A stretch of DNA of 64,000 nucleotides, taken from Dipodascopsis uninucleata var. uninucleata. Its lineage: Eukaryota; Ascomycota; Lipomycetes; Lipomycetales; Lipomycetaceae. Position 1 is the first letter of the stretch. Every line of letters starts with the position of its first letter. The notes beneath the pieces are model-generated. The model did not search any database. It was not told the DNA's origin and saw only the letters and a program-made list of their open reading frames with translations. The position numbers were made by a program, and so were the translations under genes. Where the stretch lies: the NCBI GenBank assembly GCA_030568195.1, contig JAJLTO010000001.1, positions 186,001 to 250,000 of the forward strand. Direction: 5' to 3'. Positions 35,155 to 46,893 of this stretch are shown here, piece after piece.

Positions 35155-35909
35155 TCAGAGGGGACTGCTATCATGTGAATTATTTAGACTTGCAGTTTTA
35201 GAATTTAGGTCTGCTGCACCAGAAATGTCTTCTCTTTTTGCTGCATGATCCCTCCTGTCTTCTAAAGTTAATGAAAATAACGGTTCAAGAGTTACGTCTT
35301 CTTCATCTTGGCTGGTCTCGATCTCTGTATCATTCTCGGAATCAGAACTGAGTGGTCCTTGGTGACCTCGATCACTACTGACCCTTGATAATTGATAATC
35401 ATGTTCCTCGAGAAGCGACCGACACCGATTTATCGTGGATGATATCGATTGTTCTTGGGGACTATAGTTCACGAAGGACGAAACTAACTGGTGTGTGCCT
35501 GAATATAGTGGTACTCCTGATGCTCTCGAAGAGTCTCTTTGCGAGTTCTCTAAAGCCCGCTTCATCTGAGTTTCCTTGATTCGGCGTTGCTGGTATATCA
35601 GATATCGATCAAATAGCCAGCATTTATACTGCATAATAAATTCATTGTTATATCTATCGAGAGTCGGACTGTGATAGTTACTGGAGCTCCCGAGATCAGT
35701 TAGAGTTCCATCAAAAATCTCATTCCAAATTCTTCGCTCTTCTGAAATATCAAAGTGGACCTAAGGCAATTAAATATTAGAACCAACAATGCGCATATCA
35801 TATCATCTGACTGACGTCGTTCATTGCACAGTTCTTTGCTTACCATTTCAGGATCCACAAACCCATTTCTCGGAAAGGGTAGGCGGATATATACGTCCAT
35901 TTCCTTCAT
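35155..35909 (-). CDS. ATG29: Autophagy protein Atg29-like
   Basis: Two exons, 35844-35909 and 35155-35760, give 223 aa (220 if translation starts at the second ATG, 35900). The conserved N-terminal Atg29 domain reads DVYIRLPFPRNGFVDPEM, then VHFDISEERRIWNEIF, and later CWLFDRYLIYQQRRIKE. The splice (donor GTAAGC, 83-nt intron, acceptor CCTTAG) restores it exactly. The remaining C-terminal half is Ser/Asp/Glu-rich and probably disordered, as in yeast Atg29, where phosphorylation of that tail controls activity. Atg29 joins Atg17 and Atg31 at the phagophore assembly site. Similarity is confined to about 85 residues, so the assignment is good but rests on one block. Confidence 0.78.
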
Positions 35910-38900
35910 TACTAATGACCATATATTTTCCCTCTGCAGCCTTAGTATTCAACAGTCTACTGCGCAGCCTTAGCGTACATCGTGTTGTGCTGTAGATGGA
36001 TCATCTAGAAGCATACAAAGATGTGTGAAACCTCTGCGTGGACAGTGATTGGGACTATACTGAAATTTACACGCTTTGGACTGTGGTGTACAGTCTACGT
36101 GCGGCTCATAGTTTTCTTAAGTCCATTTGCTAGTCTACAGGGAATAATAGCCTGCATGGCAAAGGAGGACCGAAAGAACAAAAAAGGACTAATATTATAC
36201 CGGAGGACACAAGAGTGATAAGGACTTGCGTATTATTCAAGGAAATAACAGAAAATTTTCCGGCCACGTGGTCACTTGACAGAAACTCTACCTCACTTAT
36301 TTAGCATATCCGAAGAGGTCTTTGTCCATCAGCAGCATAACTTCATGCATAGAAGCATAGATAGCAGAGCTCTTCAGACGAACGGGATATCTAGTCTACG
36401 AGACTGCAGTTGTAGCTGTGAATACTCTATATATTGATACTAGTCTGAATAATTTTGGTTATTTAGTATCCTTGGAATGTACCTATCGTACCTGAACTTG
36501 GAGCTCGCGAACTCAATATAGGTATCAATTATGCTTTGCTCTGCATGCTCATATGATCCCACAGGGGTACACTAAGGCTATCGATAGTCTGGATCAATTA
36601 AAAAGAAAAATGCAGATTTGCATACCTAGAAAAATTCGCTCCATTGACAGCGATCTAGAGATAACTACTGACCTAGGCATTCAAATAGAGTATGAAAATG
36701 CAGGACTCAATAAATGATCCTTAATAATTTATCCGATAGGCCGTTAGCTCCTAAATACTATTACTAAGAAGAGTGTAGCGTCTGTGATATGCAGAATAAG
36801 CTCGCCAATTCGCTCGCATGTGGATGGAAAAACTTTTTGACAGGGGTTCCAATTCACTTGGAAATGGGGCTTTCTATCCATGTTTAGCAGAGTAAGTATT
36901 AAACATGTGCGCGAGTGGCTAGGAGTAAGGCAACTGTCTCATTCTAAAAGTCATTGCCTACACCACACCCCAATAAATTATGTACGTTACAGACGAGACT
37001 GTCTAATACGGATCAATCTGGTCTGTATGGGGTTGTGGAGAGAACTACATGTTCGCACCGTAGTGAAAAGTAGCGCCCTCATTTGCAACCGATCTCGCCA
37101 AAACTCAGGACTACCACTTCCAGGCTCGAAACTTCAATAGAGTGCAGAGGCGGTAGCCCTCTAATAGGGCCACATGCAGCGACCATTCCCGACCGTTTCC
37201 TAGCAGTGAGCGCTTTGTAATATGCGTTCTACTGTGCAGCCTATCGTGTAGAGCGGTATTAGAGACCAAAAGACCAGAAAGTGTATTTATCGCTAAATAC
37301 GCACGCGAATTTATACTCGAGGGAAGAGACGAATCTTACCTTATTGGGTTCAGTAAATGGAAATAGCGTTGCTAGCAGGGGAAATACAGGAACAGATGAT
37401 TAGGGAGATATCGCGTGACGCCGGTAAGATACAGTGGTGCAGCCTTAACAGGATCTCTTTCAGTGCCCATACATGAGACGATACAGTCTCTACACGGCTA
37501 TAGATGAGTCGACTACACGAGGTGGAGATTAAGATATCCAGCAGTCGGGAAAGTTTAGCAGTAGGCGAAAAAGCAAGCGGCGACACGAGATTATGGAAGA
37601 CAGTACGTATCTTGGTTCAAGAAGGTATACTGCCTCAAGTCCAGGGAACCCCAGCCGGGGCCACGCTACCAGGGGTCTCGCTAGCGATGGTGACAGATAG
37701 TGTGTTATTTTGTGGATGAAACGAAAGGAGTCGGCAGATTCCATGTACCAGTTCCACCGAGCGAATTGAGGCAGCAGTCGCGGAAAGGCTGGGCGTAAGT
37801 TCGCGTAGAGTTTACAATGGCCGTGAAATGAAAAGCACATGGTGCACATGGCCAACCTGAACCGGAATGTGTGTATAGATAGCTTGCACGCGGAGACAAG
37901 TGACAAGGACACGACTGCGTAGTTTACACAGATAAAAGCAAGCGGCGCAAGTAGCCTGAGAATTAGGCGCACATGGCTGCCATGAGAGTATAAGCGACAG
38001 GGATTACAGACCACCAGGCAGAGATTTGAACAGGGAAACTCCAGGCTAAGGAGCACAAGCAAGGTATCGTCTAAAGCGAATCTTGGTGTCTGGTTCGATC
38101 TGGCTTTGCTTTTGTTGTCTGGAGAAGACCAGTGCAGGCACGGAGTTCCAAAAGAAGATTCGAGCAGCCAAGGATCTATTAACGTTTTTGAAGTGACATG
38201 TATCTCACACTTTAAATGCCTGCTTAGTCTGAATCTCTTGAAGTTTAAAAAGCACATGGGTTTCTTGTTGTATATAAAGTTCCAGGGAGAAAGTGTACCA
38301 GCGTTGGCTGGAACGTGGAATGCACTCTACACGTGCATGTAACGCTACTGACAAGCAACATGGGCTGGACGCCGCTATACGCCGCACGCATCATCATGCA
38401 TGCGGTTACCAGACTTTTGCAAAATGCGCAGTCGACCGGGATAGTTATAAAAGTAGCTAAATATGCAATCTGTATGCATCTAGGACTCTAGCGCGCACTT
38501 TAATTGTCATGCTATTAGCTTTGACGTGAGACTGAGGCTTGCGTGACCTAAAGAAAATACTTTTAATGCTATTTGTTTTACTTATGATAATTAATTTGGC
38601 TGGACTAACCATGCCGAACTGCGAATAGCTGATCTCTGTACAGAGCATGCCAGGTGCGCGTCGGGCTGCTAAATAAGAGCAATATTTTCGTGGATGCTGA
38701 TGAGCTGGTCCATCCTACGGCGCCAGAAAACATCTGGTCCGCGTACGGAAACGTCCGCTTCAGGGCAGCGACATGCACAGGTGCTCTGGGAGTAAATAAT
38801 GGGCTTGCAGCGGCGGAGGTAGCGTAGACCGAGATTAGATGAACGCAAATTGTAAGCAGGAAAGGGCTAATTAGTGGAGCATAAAAAGAGGAGAACTCAG

Positions 38901-41900
38901 CACGAGAGCAAAACGCTTGAAAAAGAAAAAACACCAAAGAAAATGGGAAGAAAAGTAGCGCGGAAAAAGAAAAACGAAAAAGAAATGGCCATACTGTCGC
39001 AAAAAGATGGCGCTGACCCCTAATCATGCAACCACGTTGCTCCTGGCTCCCAGCCGGTGGAGTGGTAAGCACACAGCGCAGCTGCTAGAGGCGTCAGAAC
39101 ACAGATTCCTCAGCAAATACGCAGAGACACAGCTAGTCCAGACGCAGCGTCGTGGAGCGAGCCATGATCTTCACAATTCGAAAGCTGTCGTAGACTGAGA
39201 GCTAAAGAGCAGCTTATGCTAAGCTCACCACACTCTCGCGTCGACAAAGAGTACCGCCGGGGTTATCGCGTCGCACCTCACAGCGCAAGGCTAGAAAGGA
39301 CACTGTGGTTGGAGCCAGCCAGCCACACTTAGCGGCCAGCCGATTCGCAGCAGGCTCAGCAGCTTTTGACGTTCGCCCGTTACGAGCACTGCACTCTGGC
39401 ACCAGTGCTCTACAGCAGAGAAAATAAGCTAGAAAGCACGAATAAAAAGCTAATGAAAAAGAAATAATATGGCCAAAAAGCCTAGCACGGATGAGCCTCG
39501 GGTGATAAGGGAGAGTTCTACCCTTTCGCTCTATTGCTGTCCGCTACTTTCCTCATTTTGTTCTCGTCTACTGCATTCTACGGCGGCCCTCTGTCCAGAA
39601 CGCCTGTGCTATGCGGGCTCCGTAAATATTTTGCCTGTGCCGACATTCAGGTTCCCAAGAATCTCTACAGAACGAGCGTGCTACAGGCAAAGGAAGCCGA
39701 AGAGAAAACTAAAAGTAAATAGTAGCTAATTAAAAAAGAAGCTAAAATAACACAAAATAACATCAAGCCGAAAAATTTTAGAGAGCCCGGAAGGAAAGCT
39801 AAGCGTGAGGTCAGCGAATACCAGTAATGGTGATATCATTGCGAGCTCCTAGAGATGAGAGTATCTACGGAGGCTGGGTAAAGGAAGATAAAGAGATTAG
39901 CGCTTATTTCTCTCTAGGTCACGTTTCCTTGCCCACCCATAGTTCTTTCCCAGCAAACTGGCAGCCTTCGCTAAGTCCCATCCTCGCCGCTACTGCTCGC
40001 CCTGGCAGCGTTCTCGGCCCCAAGTTCGCGTCTCGCACATCCTCCGAGCATCCAGTTATCTGAGATCAAGCGCGCGAACTCCTGGCAGCGCGCTTAGTAA
40101 GGCAAGCATGGCTCATTGGCCGGCTCGGAGCACTGAAGCGAGTTCGCGTCTATAGCGCAGACACGCAGGAAGTGCGCTGCGAGGACAGCCAGTCCTGCGC
40201 ACGGATTTTGTTCTCAGGTGCCTTTTTGAGGCTTCTCCACTCGCTAGCTGGGGCCTGAAAACTCCGCGAAGCAGACCACTCCGCTCCACGCGATTAAAGA
40301 GCCAGCCGAAATCGCTACCGTGCAGACTAGATCAGCCAAGAGCAGGCTGCTGAGCTTCTCAGCAGCTGCCTAGTATGACCCATGTGAGAAATCTTTAGAA
40401 GCCTCTAGCTGCTCGGATCTTGCCGATTGAAGAATAAGATTTATTCGTCGTGTTTTGTCTCTTGCACTTGCGCGCGCTACCGTATTGCTCTGGTGTAATT
40501 TTCGTTTTCTTGCTAAATATTCTGCTGCAGTGGTAAACCCACTCCTTGTCAGAACGATTTGGAAACTCTAATCTCGTGTCTGAAACTCTGTTGCGTGAGC
40601 ACACAGAGTATCCATCCTCCCTCTTTTTTGTTGTTGCTTTTTGCTGTAGACTGCTTAACCCGCATTCCGCGCCGAGGCACTGTGCATGCGCAGGTGTGGA
40701 TAGGCGCTGGTTCTGCCCAATTTCGCACACGCATGCAGAGCAAGTCGCACACTTTGTGGTCTGAGAGTGTCGACAGCGCGACCCACGGGCACGAGACGCG
40801 CCTGCAGCTAATGCGCGCAGACACTAGTTCTGCTAGTCGCTACAGTTTCCCATGCACGCCCATGCACCGACGCGACCTTCATGCGCGACTGTGCATACTA
40901 CAGGCACTGTAAGTTTATCTTTGCACGCATATGTGCAGCGACGTGCGTGCAAAGAGTGCATGCGTGCACACGTACACCTGGGTAATAAGTTTCTGTGGAA
41001 TAGCCGAAGTCCACAGAGCCAATTAATCATCTAGAAAGCTAGGCGCGATTTTAGGGTGAGGATTCGGCCAAAAAAGGCTATGTTAAGAGAATCGCACGTA
41101 GGTTTCCTTTAGGCCACTTTGAGCTGGCTGGGTCACAGCCATGCTATCGGACGCAGTTCGATGACTGCACAGCGCCCCGAGAATTGGCATGCATTACTCA
41201 CAGACAAGCTCAGTCTACGTGTACTTGCGTCTAGCCCCCGTCGCACCATCGGCTGGCATGGCCAAACCTCGTCGTGCGGCAGCAGTTGTGTGCACAGAAC
41301 CCGCAGGTTACGCGCCTGCGTGTCTTTGCCTCATTTCGGTCTCTGCCGCAGCGGTGTTCTCTGGCTGCTAGCATGCAGGTGAACGTCGCGTCCTATCAGC
41401 AACCTTTTGAACATCTGACTAGAGCGCGCCCGCACGAGAATAGTAGGCATGCCCATGGTTCGTCGGAAAGAGTGGTAGCCGGTAGAGCTACTGCTGATAA
41501 ATGATTGTCGGCGTGCTTTTTATCGTCGCGAAAGTTAGTGCTCTATGCAGGCTAATGTGTGCTCGCCGCAGTCGAGATGCCGGCGCGAACTCTGCTCGAT
41601 GCACTGACCATCCACCCACCTACGCTCCGTACAGTCTCGCACGACGCCTGGTGCGCCCGCGTCCCGGACTGTAGACCTGTTGACGAGCGCAGTCGGTGCA
41701 TCCTGATGTGCGCAGCTGCGGTTCTCGCCAAGCGCCGCATTCTGGCGCTGCCGGACTGCGTAGAAAGCACGGCGTTTGCGTAGACGTCGAGTTTGTGGTT
41801 CGCCTTGAACCTGCTGCTGCTAGGCATGGCTGCACTAGCCACTGGCCAATCTCATGAAATCGTTGATAGGGCAATTAAATTAATTAGAGAGCTAGCAAAC

Positions 41901-43605
41901 CGAGACCAGAGTGAAGAGACAAAGCAACGCCAGAAGGCGAGACATGATGCGAATAGCACAGTCAATTGCACTGTTTCGAGCAAAGCGAGCTCTTTCGCAA
42001 TTTTTATTTTATTTTTAGTTTGTTTATTTTGCTTTCTATCTCCCATACTTTGGTTTTACTATTTTTGCAGCGAGCTGAATGTGAGAGGGAGCAAAAGGGA
42101 ATCTCCACATGAGGGTTGACGCTATATTAGAGGATCGTCAAGTTTGAAACCTCAACGTTTAGGCTTTGGAGCAGGTACACTCTTGAAGCTCTACGATGTG
42201 AAACTAATAGCCTCAAATTAAGTGCTGCAGGCTGGAGATATTAGAATTCGACCAATAGTCCTGGTGCTGTCGCGTGAAATTTATTATTAAAATATGTCAG
42301 ATTTTTAGCGCACTGTAATCCATGTGGTTCAGGATTGTAGAACCAAACAGAGTTATTCCACACCGTAGCTCTCTACGTTCCAGCAGTATCTACTATCACT
42401 ACTACTATCGCTATCATCACTAACATTAATCCTGTTATTACTATCATTATATTGCTATGTCGTGCTCTAGTAGCTAGCAATAGTCGGCTCCTGAAAACGA
42501 CTAAGCACTAGCACACGACCGCAAACTGCACTACCAGGCCTATGCACTTGCGTCCTGCGGTGCCTAGGACCTCGAAAGCCTTGCAAGAAGCCTAGTGTTC
42601 TGGTAGAGACGTGCCGCGTACAGAATGCCGACTGGCACTCTTGCACACCAGGCACGCAGAGCGGTAATCATGCGCGCGCTGTAGACTGCAGCTGTGGACA
42701 GTCAATACCGCTGGCCCATTGAATCATATAGCAGGGTGTTTACTACACAGAATCGGGCTGGCATATCTGCAACCACGACCGATCTCCCAGTACCATCCCG
42801 TATCTTGCTGCTAGCTGCCCTATAAGTTTCTAGTGCATAGACACGATGCTTTTTACGCTTCTTTGCTTTTTGTTGGTATAAAATAAAAGTTCTTGATTGC
42901 TTTTTTGCTGTGAACCTTAATAATAAGCTATTAACGTTCAATGAGCAGTTAAACTTTTCGCGACACATTTGCTTTTCTATGTTTACTTTTTTCGCTGAGA
43001 GTGCGAACTCTAATCGTGCTTCTCTTTACCCGCATCATGTACTTTACATGTATTTTTTTCATCCATTATAGCTAATTGCTACCATACTTTCAGTATATTT
43101 ATTTGCGTACCTACTCCGACTCTCGATCGTCTGTTTCTCTATCGGTCTCATATTTATTCTGAATTCCCTTTTCCCTTTAAAAGTCCGTGCTCATCCTCTC
43201 TCGTCCTATTTTCTTCATCTCATAAGTTCACAGCTGTGCTCAATTCAGCGTGCGCTTTGTCGTCTTCTGTCTAGATAAACTTATTTTGGTCAATATCGAT
43301 CTTGTTTTCCTGCACTGCTTATTTATAGTCCTTGCTTTTCGTCCTGTTTGTCGTCCAATATTCATAACGTCTGAGGAAGCTACTATTGATTTGTATCCCC
43401 AAAAAGACTCTCGAGTATTGTGCTCCTGGAACAAAGTCGTGAAAGCAAGTAGTGTATTTATTGCATTCACTGTTTTTTATTCTTTGAACTATAGCAAGGT
43501 TATCTGCATCGAAACTATCCGGCACTTACTACTGCTGCTTTGTGGGCAGTCAACTTGAGCACGATATACTATACTTAGCTCCGCAAGAACAGCAATTCTT
43601 TAATA
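35910..43605. other. 7.7-kb gene-free region upstream of the Ste11-like regulator
   Basis: No recognisable gene on either strand. The longest frames (for example 37529-38257 minus, 38605-39072 minus) have erratic composition, no domains, and overlap other shadows. A small frame at 36021-36218 (+, 65 aa, one hydrophobic segment) starts with ATG but is unlike anything I know. G+C rises visibly between about 37.1 and 42.8 kb. Purine-rich tracts on the plus strand at 38.88-39.0 and 39.67-39.75 kb (pyrimidine-rich on the minus strand) look like start regions for minus-strand transcripts. Pyrimidine-rich tracts at 43.1-43.25 kb look like the start region of the downstream HMG gene. Confidence 0.55.
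42389..42450. repeat. Imperfect ACT/ATC trinucleotide repeat
   Basis: Degenerate runs of ACT, ATC and TATC units in the gene-free region. Simple sequence, no coding context. Confidence 0.55.
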
Positions 43606-45084
43606 ATGTCCAAAGATCTCCAGTGTTCTTCGAGTGAGATCTCTGATTCCGAATGCGAGACCACTCCGATTATGCAGCCCTCTCTGATAGATAAACCTGC
43701 TAGTGCAGCTGCGCTATGTTCGCCGTTCATATCTAGCAATAAAGTCTCACCTGCAGAGTCTCCTTTGGTTATTACCATCGTTCAAGAAGCTCTTAAGATC
43801 CCACTGTCTCCCATGACACCAGAGAGACGTGAACAGATTATTCAAGCCATTGAGTCCAAGAAAATTCCTGATGTTGTTCTTGACGAAATGATCTTTGTAT
43901 ATGTTCGACGTTCGTCCATACTTAGCTCAGGCTTCAATGCTAAGTTTCTCACTCCAACTGGCAAGCAGAGAAATCGTGGACGTCCTAAGGGCCATGTTAA
44001 GCGACCTTCCAACTCTTTCATGCTCTACAGACGTGTTCAGACCTATCTCTTTCACGCTTCATCGGCTAGTCCAATGTTCCGAGGAATGAGTTTGGGTGAT
44101 CTTGATAAAGTTAACCACCAGTCTGTTTCTGTTATTATTGGTCAGTTATGGAAGACTGAACATCAGAATGTTCGTGATGCTTTTAGTAAGCTTTCTCGTC
44201 GTGAATCGACACTCCATCGTGAACTCCATCCTGATTACAAGTATTCTCCTCAAAAGAAGCAAAAGAACAAAGTTTTCTCGGGACAAGTTCCTGGTTCTAT
44301 GATATCATCTATCAGAGATTTTGGAAAACCACTGTCTACACCCCGTTTCATACTACCGGCTACTTGCAAGCCACAACAGGGGTTGATTTCTATTCCAATG
44401 TCTGTTCCATCGCTGTCTTCATCATCGTCCATTTCTACCTCGTCTTCTATTTCGATAGCGTCCCCAACTTCTTTGACACTTTCCCCAACCGCAGTTCCGG
44501 TTAACAAGATTATTTTCTCTGCGCCATCTTCACCTTCTTCGCCTACCGGATCTATCAGTTCTCCGACAATAGACAACTATCATCATCATCATATACCAGT
44601 CGAGTCCAACCTTACTGATCTTGTCGAGTCGTTTCCGACGCCTCCGCCTGAAGTGTCGTACTTCACGCAATCAATGAATTCCTTTGATCCTGTGGCTCCT
44701 ACGATTTTCTCGACCGGCATTCCAGTCGGTGCCTTACCAAGCAACAGTTCATATTTTACACTACAGTCTGGTTCTTCTGCGAATCTTCCTTACTATAGTG
44801 GTTTAATATCGAAAACATCACCGATTAGTTCTGATTCGTCATCACTGTCGTCATCCTTTTCTGATGAATTGTCGCACTCTACGTCTTCGATTTCGTCGAC
44901 TAGTTCATCGATGTCTATGTCTAGCAATTTTGGAATTGAGCCTGTGAAGACATCGTCTGAAGACAGTTCACGCTATTTTGATATTAATGTACTCAACTGC
45001 AACGGCCAGGCTTTCAATGACTCGTCATTCTTCATTCCCAATGAGACTTCACTAAATGACAAAGTATATTCCAGTTGGTTATGA
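43606..45084 (+). CDS. Ste11-like HMG-box transcription factor
   Basis: Single exon, 492 aa. HMG box at about residues 131-217: KRPSNSFMLYRR, NHQSVSVIIGQLWKTE, then LHRELHPDYKYSPQKK. The pattern NHQS-x-IIGQLW and YKYSPxKK matches fission-yeast Ste11 (and fungal Prf1/Rox1-type relatives) better than MAT-HMG proteins. The box carries about 18 extra residues in the loop after helix 1 (between YRR and NHQS), and an AT-hook-like GRPKG directly precedes it. The rest is Ser/Pro/Thr-rich. Ste11 drives sexual genes and mat genes in fission yeast by binding TTTGTT boxes. Here it lies beside SLA2 and the MAT pair, suggesting a linked sexual regulator; function is inferred. Other HMG subfamilies (Rox1-like repressors) remain possible. 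Confidence 0.82.
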   Translation: MSKDLQCSSSEISDSECETTPIMQPSLIDKPASAAALCSPFISSNKVSPAESPLVITIVQEALKIPLSPMTPERREQIIQAIESKKIPDVVLDEMIFVYVRRSSILSSGFNAKFLTPTGKQRNRGRPKGHVKRPSNSFMLYRRVQTYLFHASSASPMFRGMSLGDLDKVNHQSVSVIIGQLWKTEHQNVRDAFSKLSRRESTLHRELHPDYKYSPQKKQKNKVFSGQVPGSMISSIRDFGKPLSTPRFILPATCKPQQGLISIPMSVPSLSSSSSISTSSSISIASPTSLTLSPTAVPVNKIIFSAPSSPSSPTGSISSPTIDNYHHHHIPVESNLTDLVESFPTPPPEVSYFTQSMNSFDPVAPTIFSTGIPVGALPSNSSYFTLQSGSSANLPYYSGLISKTSPISSDSSSLSSSFSDELSHSTSSISSTSSSMSMSSNFGIEPVKTSSEDSSRYFDINVLNCNGQAFNDSSFFIPNETSLNDKVYSSWL

Positions 45085-46893
45085 ATACGACGATACGGAT
45101 CAAAATTTTGAAGAATAATGGAATTGAATTTCATCTGTGTAAATAAGTTTAGATAGAAATGTTGTTGAACCTTTTGTTATATTTTATTTATTTTTTTGGT
45201 CAATGTCTTTAATGTTTTTGGGATGTCTTCTGATACTATCACGATACGCTTTAATGGCCTTTTGTAACGACGGTTGGTTTGCGAGCAATGCATGTTATTG
45301 CTAAAGACTCAATATTATGTTACATACACTATGTTGAATATTTTGGATCTAATGAATTCTATGAAAAATATTCTGTAAAATGTAGTGTTTCAAAACATTG
45401 TTTCAGTACCATAGTAGTCACTACAAATATCCTGATCTTAAGTAGTATGTCTGCCGACTTACCGCACTTAAAAAAAATCTGTACTAGCAATTTCGTTAGT
45501 TATGTTAGTTGGCTTCTGCATCATAAGTATCCCAGAATCTTGGGTTCTCTTCCCACTATGACTGATTCAAGATCAGACAATGAGGAGAACAGTAAAAGAT
45601 ACGTTATGTCTAAGTACTTCTAGGATGTCACAAGACGATAAACATTAGCAAAAAGCCCGCGATGAATGGATTTTAACTAGTCTCTATCTGTAGTCCTGAT
45701 CTCCTCCCTTTCGGACATCTTATGAGATGTCTGAAAGTTGTCCTCGTAGTTTGAGAGCGCTAATATGTATGCTAGTTGGTAGATTCGGTCACATTATGGA
45801 ATATCAAACAATACTTAGATTTCTACAAAATATCGTAAATAGATCTTATTTCTAATGTATTATATGAACTGAATAAATTGATCTGGATATTGCGTCTTCC
45901 TACACGCAAGTTAGACATCAAGGCTGACCTCCGCAAATAGCACGAGCCACCACTTAATTCACATCGATCACCGCTGGGTAAACGTATAACTCATCGTGGA
46001 CAACGCAAGCAACTCAGCGGTAAATATATTCAATTCACTACTACTGACGCTTCCGCTATATAGTATACTAGGTTAAATCAGCCGACTCTTGTCACTAAAT
46101 CACCCATACGTATCTGTGATCGCACAGAGTATATCTACTCAGACGCCACAGGTATTGTTCCTGCTTTACAAGAAAAATCCACCATTATACCCTACTCTAT
46201 TGAAATTCCATAGCTCATGTAGATATTTTGATGTGCCAATGAGCTTGCGGACATAAATCTGACAACAGCGCTGTGCAAAAAAATACATTGCAGAATGTGA
46301 CATTATCAATGAAGATCATTGTCAGCCAGATCATCCATCTATTTTATACATCTCTTGGATACCTAACTGAAACAATTCTTAAATACACGTTACAAACAGA
46401 TCATAATATTGTAAGCACATATCTGATATATTGTAAAAATAATACCAAGTTCTTAAGGTCGCCGGGTGAGTCGGTTGTCGATAAAAGTAATTCTGTAGAA
46501 AAAAGTGGAAATACGCCGCTTTTGTCGTTGGAACTTAGTTGTCGTTATTTAAAGAAAGTGTTAACAGAGTTACATGCTGCATTCTTTCGACCCCATAATA
46601 TTCCCTCATAAGGCCGAACATTCAGCTTCAAATTCAGTTTTCTTGTTCATGCAGGCGAAATAACACTCGCCAGCTGATTTAGATTAGAGTGAGTCTTGTA
46701 CAAATAGCAATACGATTCGTACAGTCAGAGTGAGGTGAAGTTAGTGCTAATCTATACTATCCTCGATTTTCTGACTGTATGCCCTGAATCACTTTGCCAT
46801 TAATCGTGTCCCTTTTGCTGATTTTAGAAGTATTATATATCAATTTGATCAAGGAACTGTTCATATTGTTATTACAGTAATATCTCCGCAAAC
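45085..46893. other. Intergenic region between the Ste11-like gene and SLA2
   Basis: About 1.8 kb. Two open stretches (45279-45623 and 46273-46611, plus strand) lack family features or a homeodomain helix and are probably chance. I looked for small MAT-type genes (homeodomain or Mi/Pi-like) and saw none. Confidence 0.5.

Noticed and set aside
36021-36218. 65-aa frame with one hydrophobic segment
   Set aside because: Starts with ATG but matches nothing I know and has no supporting splice or promoter pattern; left as a remark in the region entry.
37529-38257. 242-codon minus-strand frame in the gene-free region
   Set aside because: The longest frame there, but without ATG-proximal promoter signs, domains or sensible composition; overlapping plus-strand frames are equally open, as expected in GC-richer non-coding DNA.
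38605-39072. 155-codon minus-strand frame with a hydrophobic Phe/Leu run
   Set aside because: The hydrophobic run is the translation of a purine-rich plus-strand tract; no start context or family resemblance.
45279-46611. Two open frames between the Ste11-like gene and SLA2, considered as Mi/Pi-type MAT genes
   Set aside because: No homeodomain recognition helix, no CAAX end, odd composition; probably chance.
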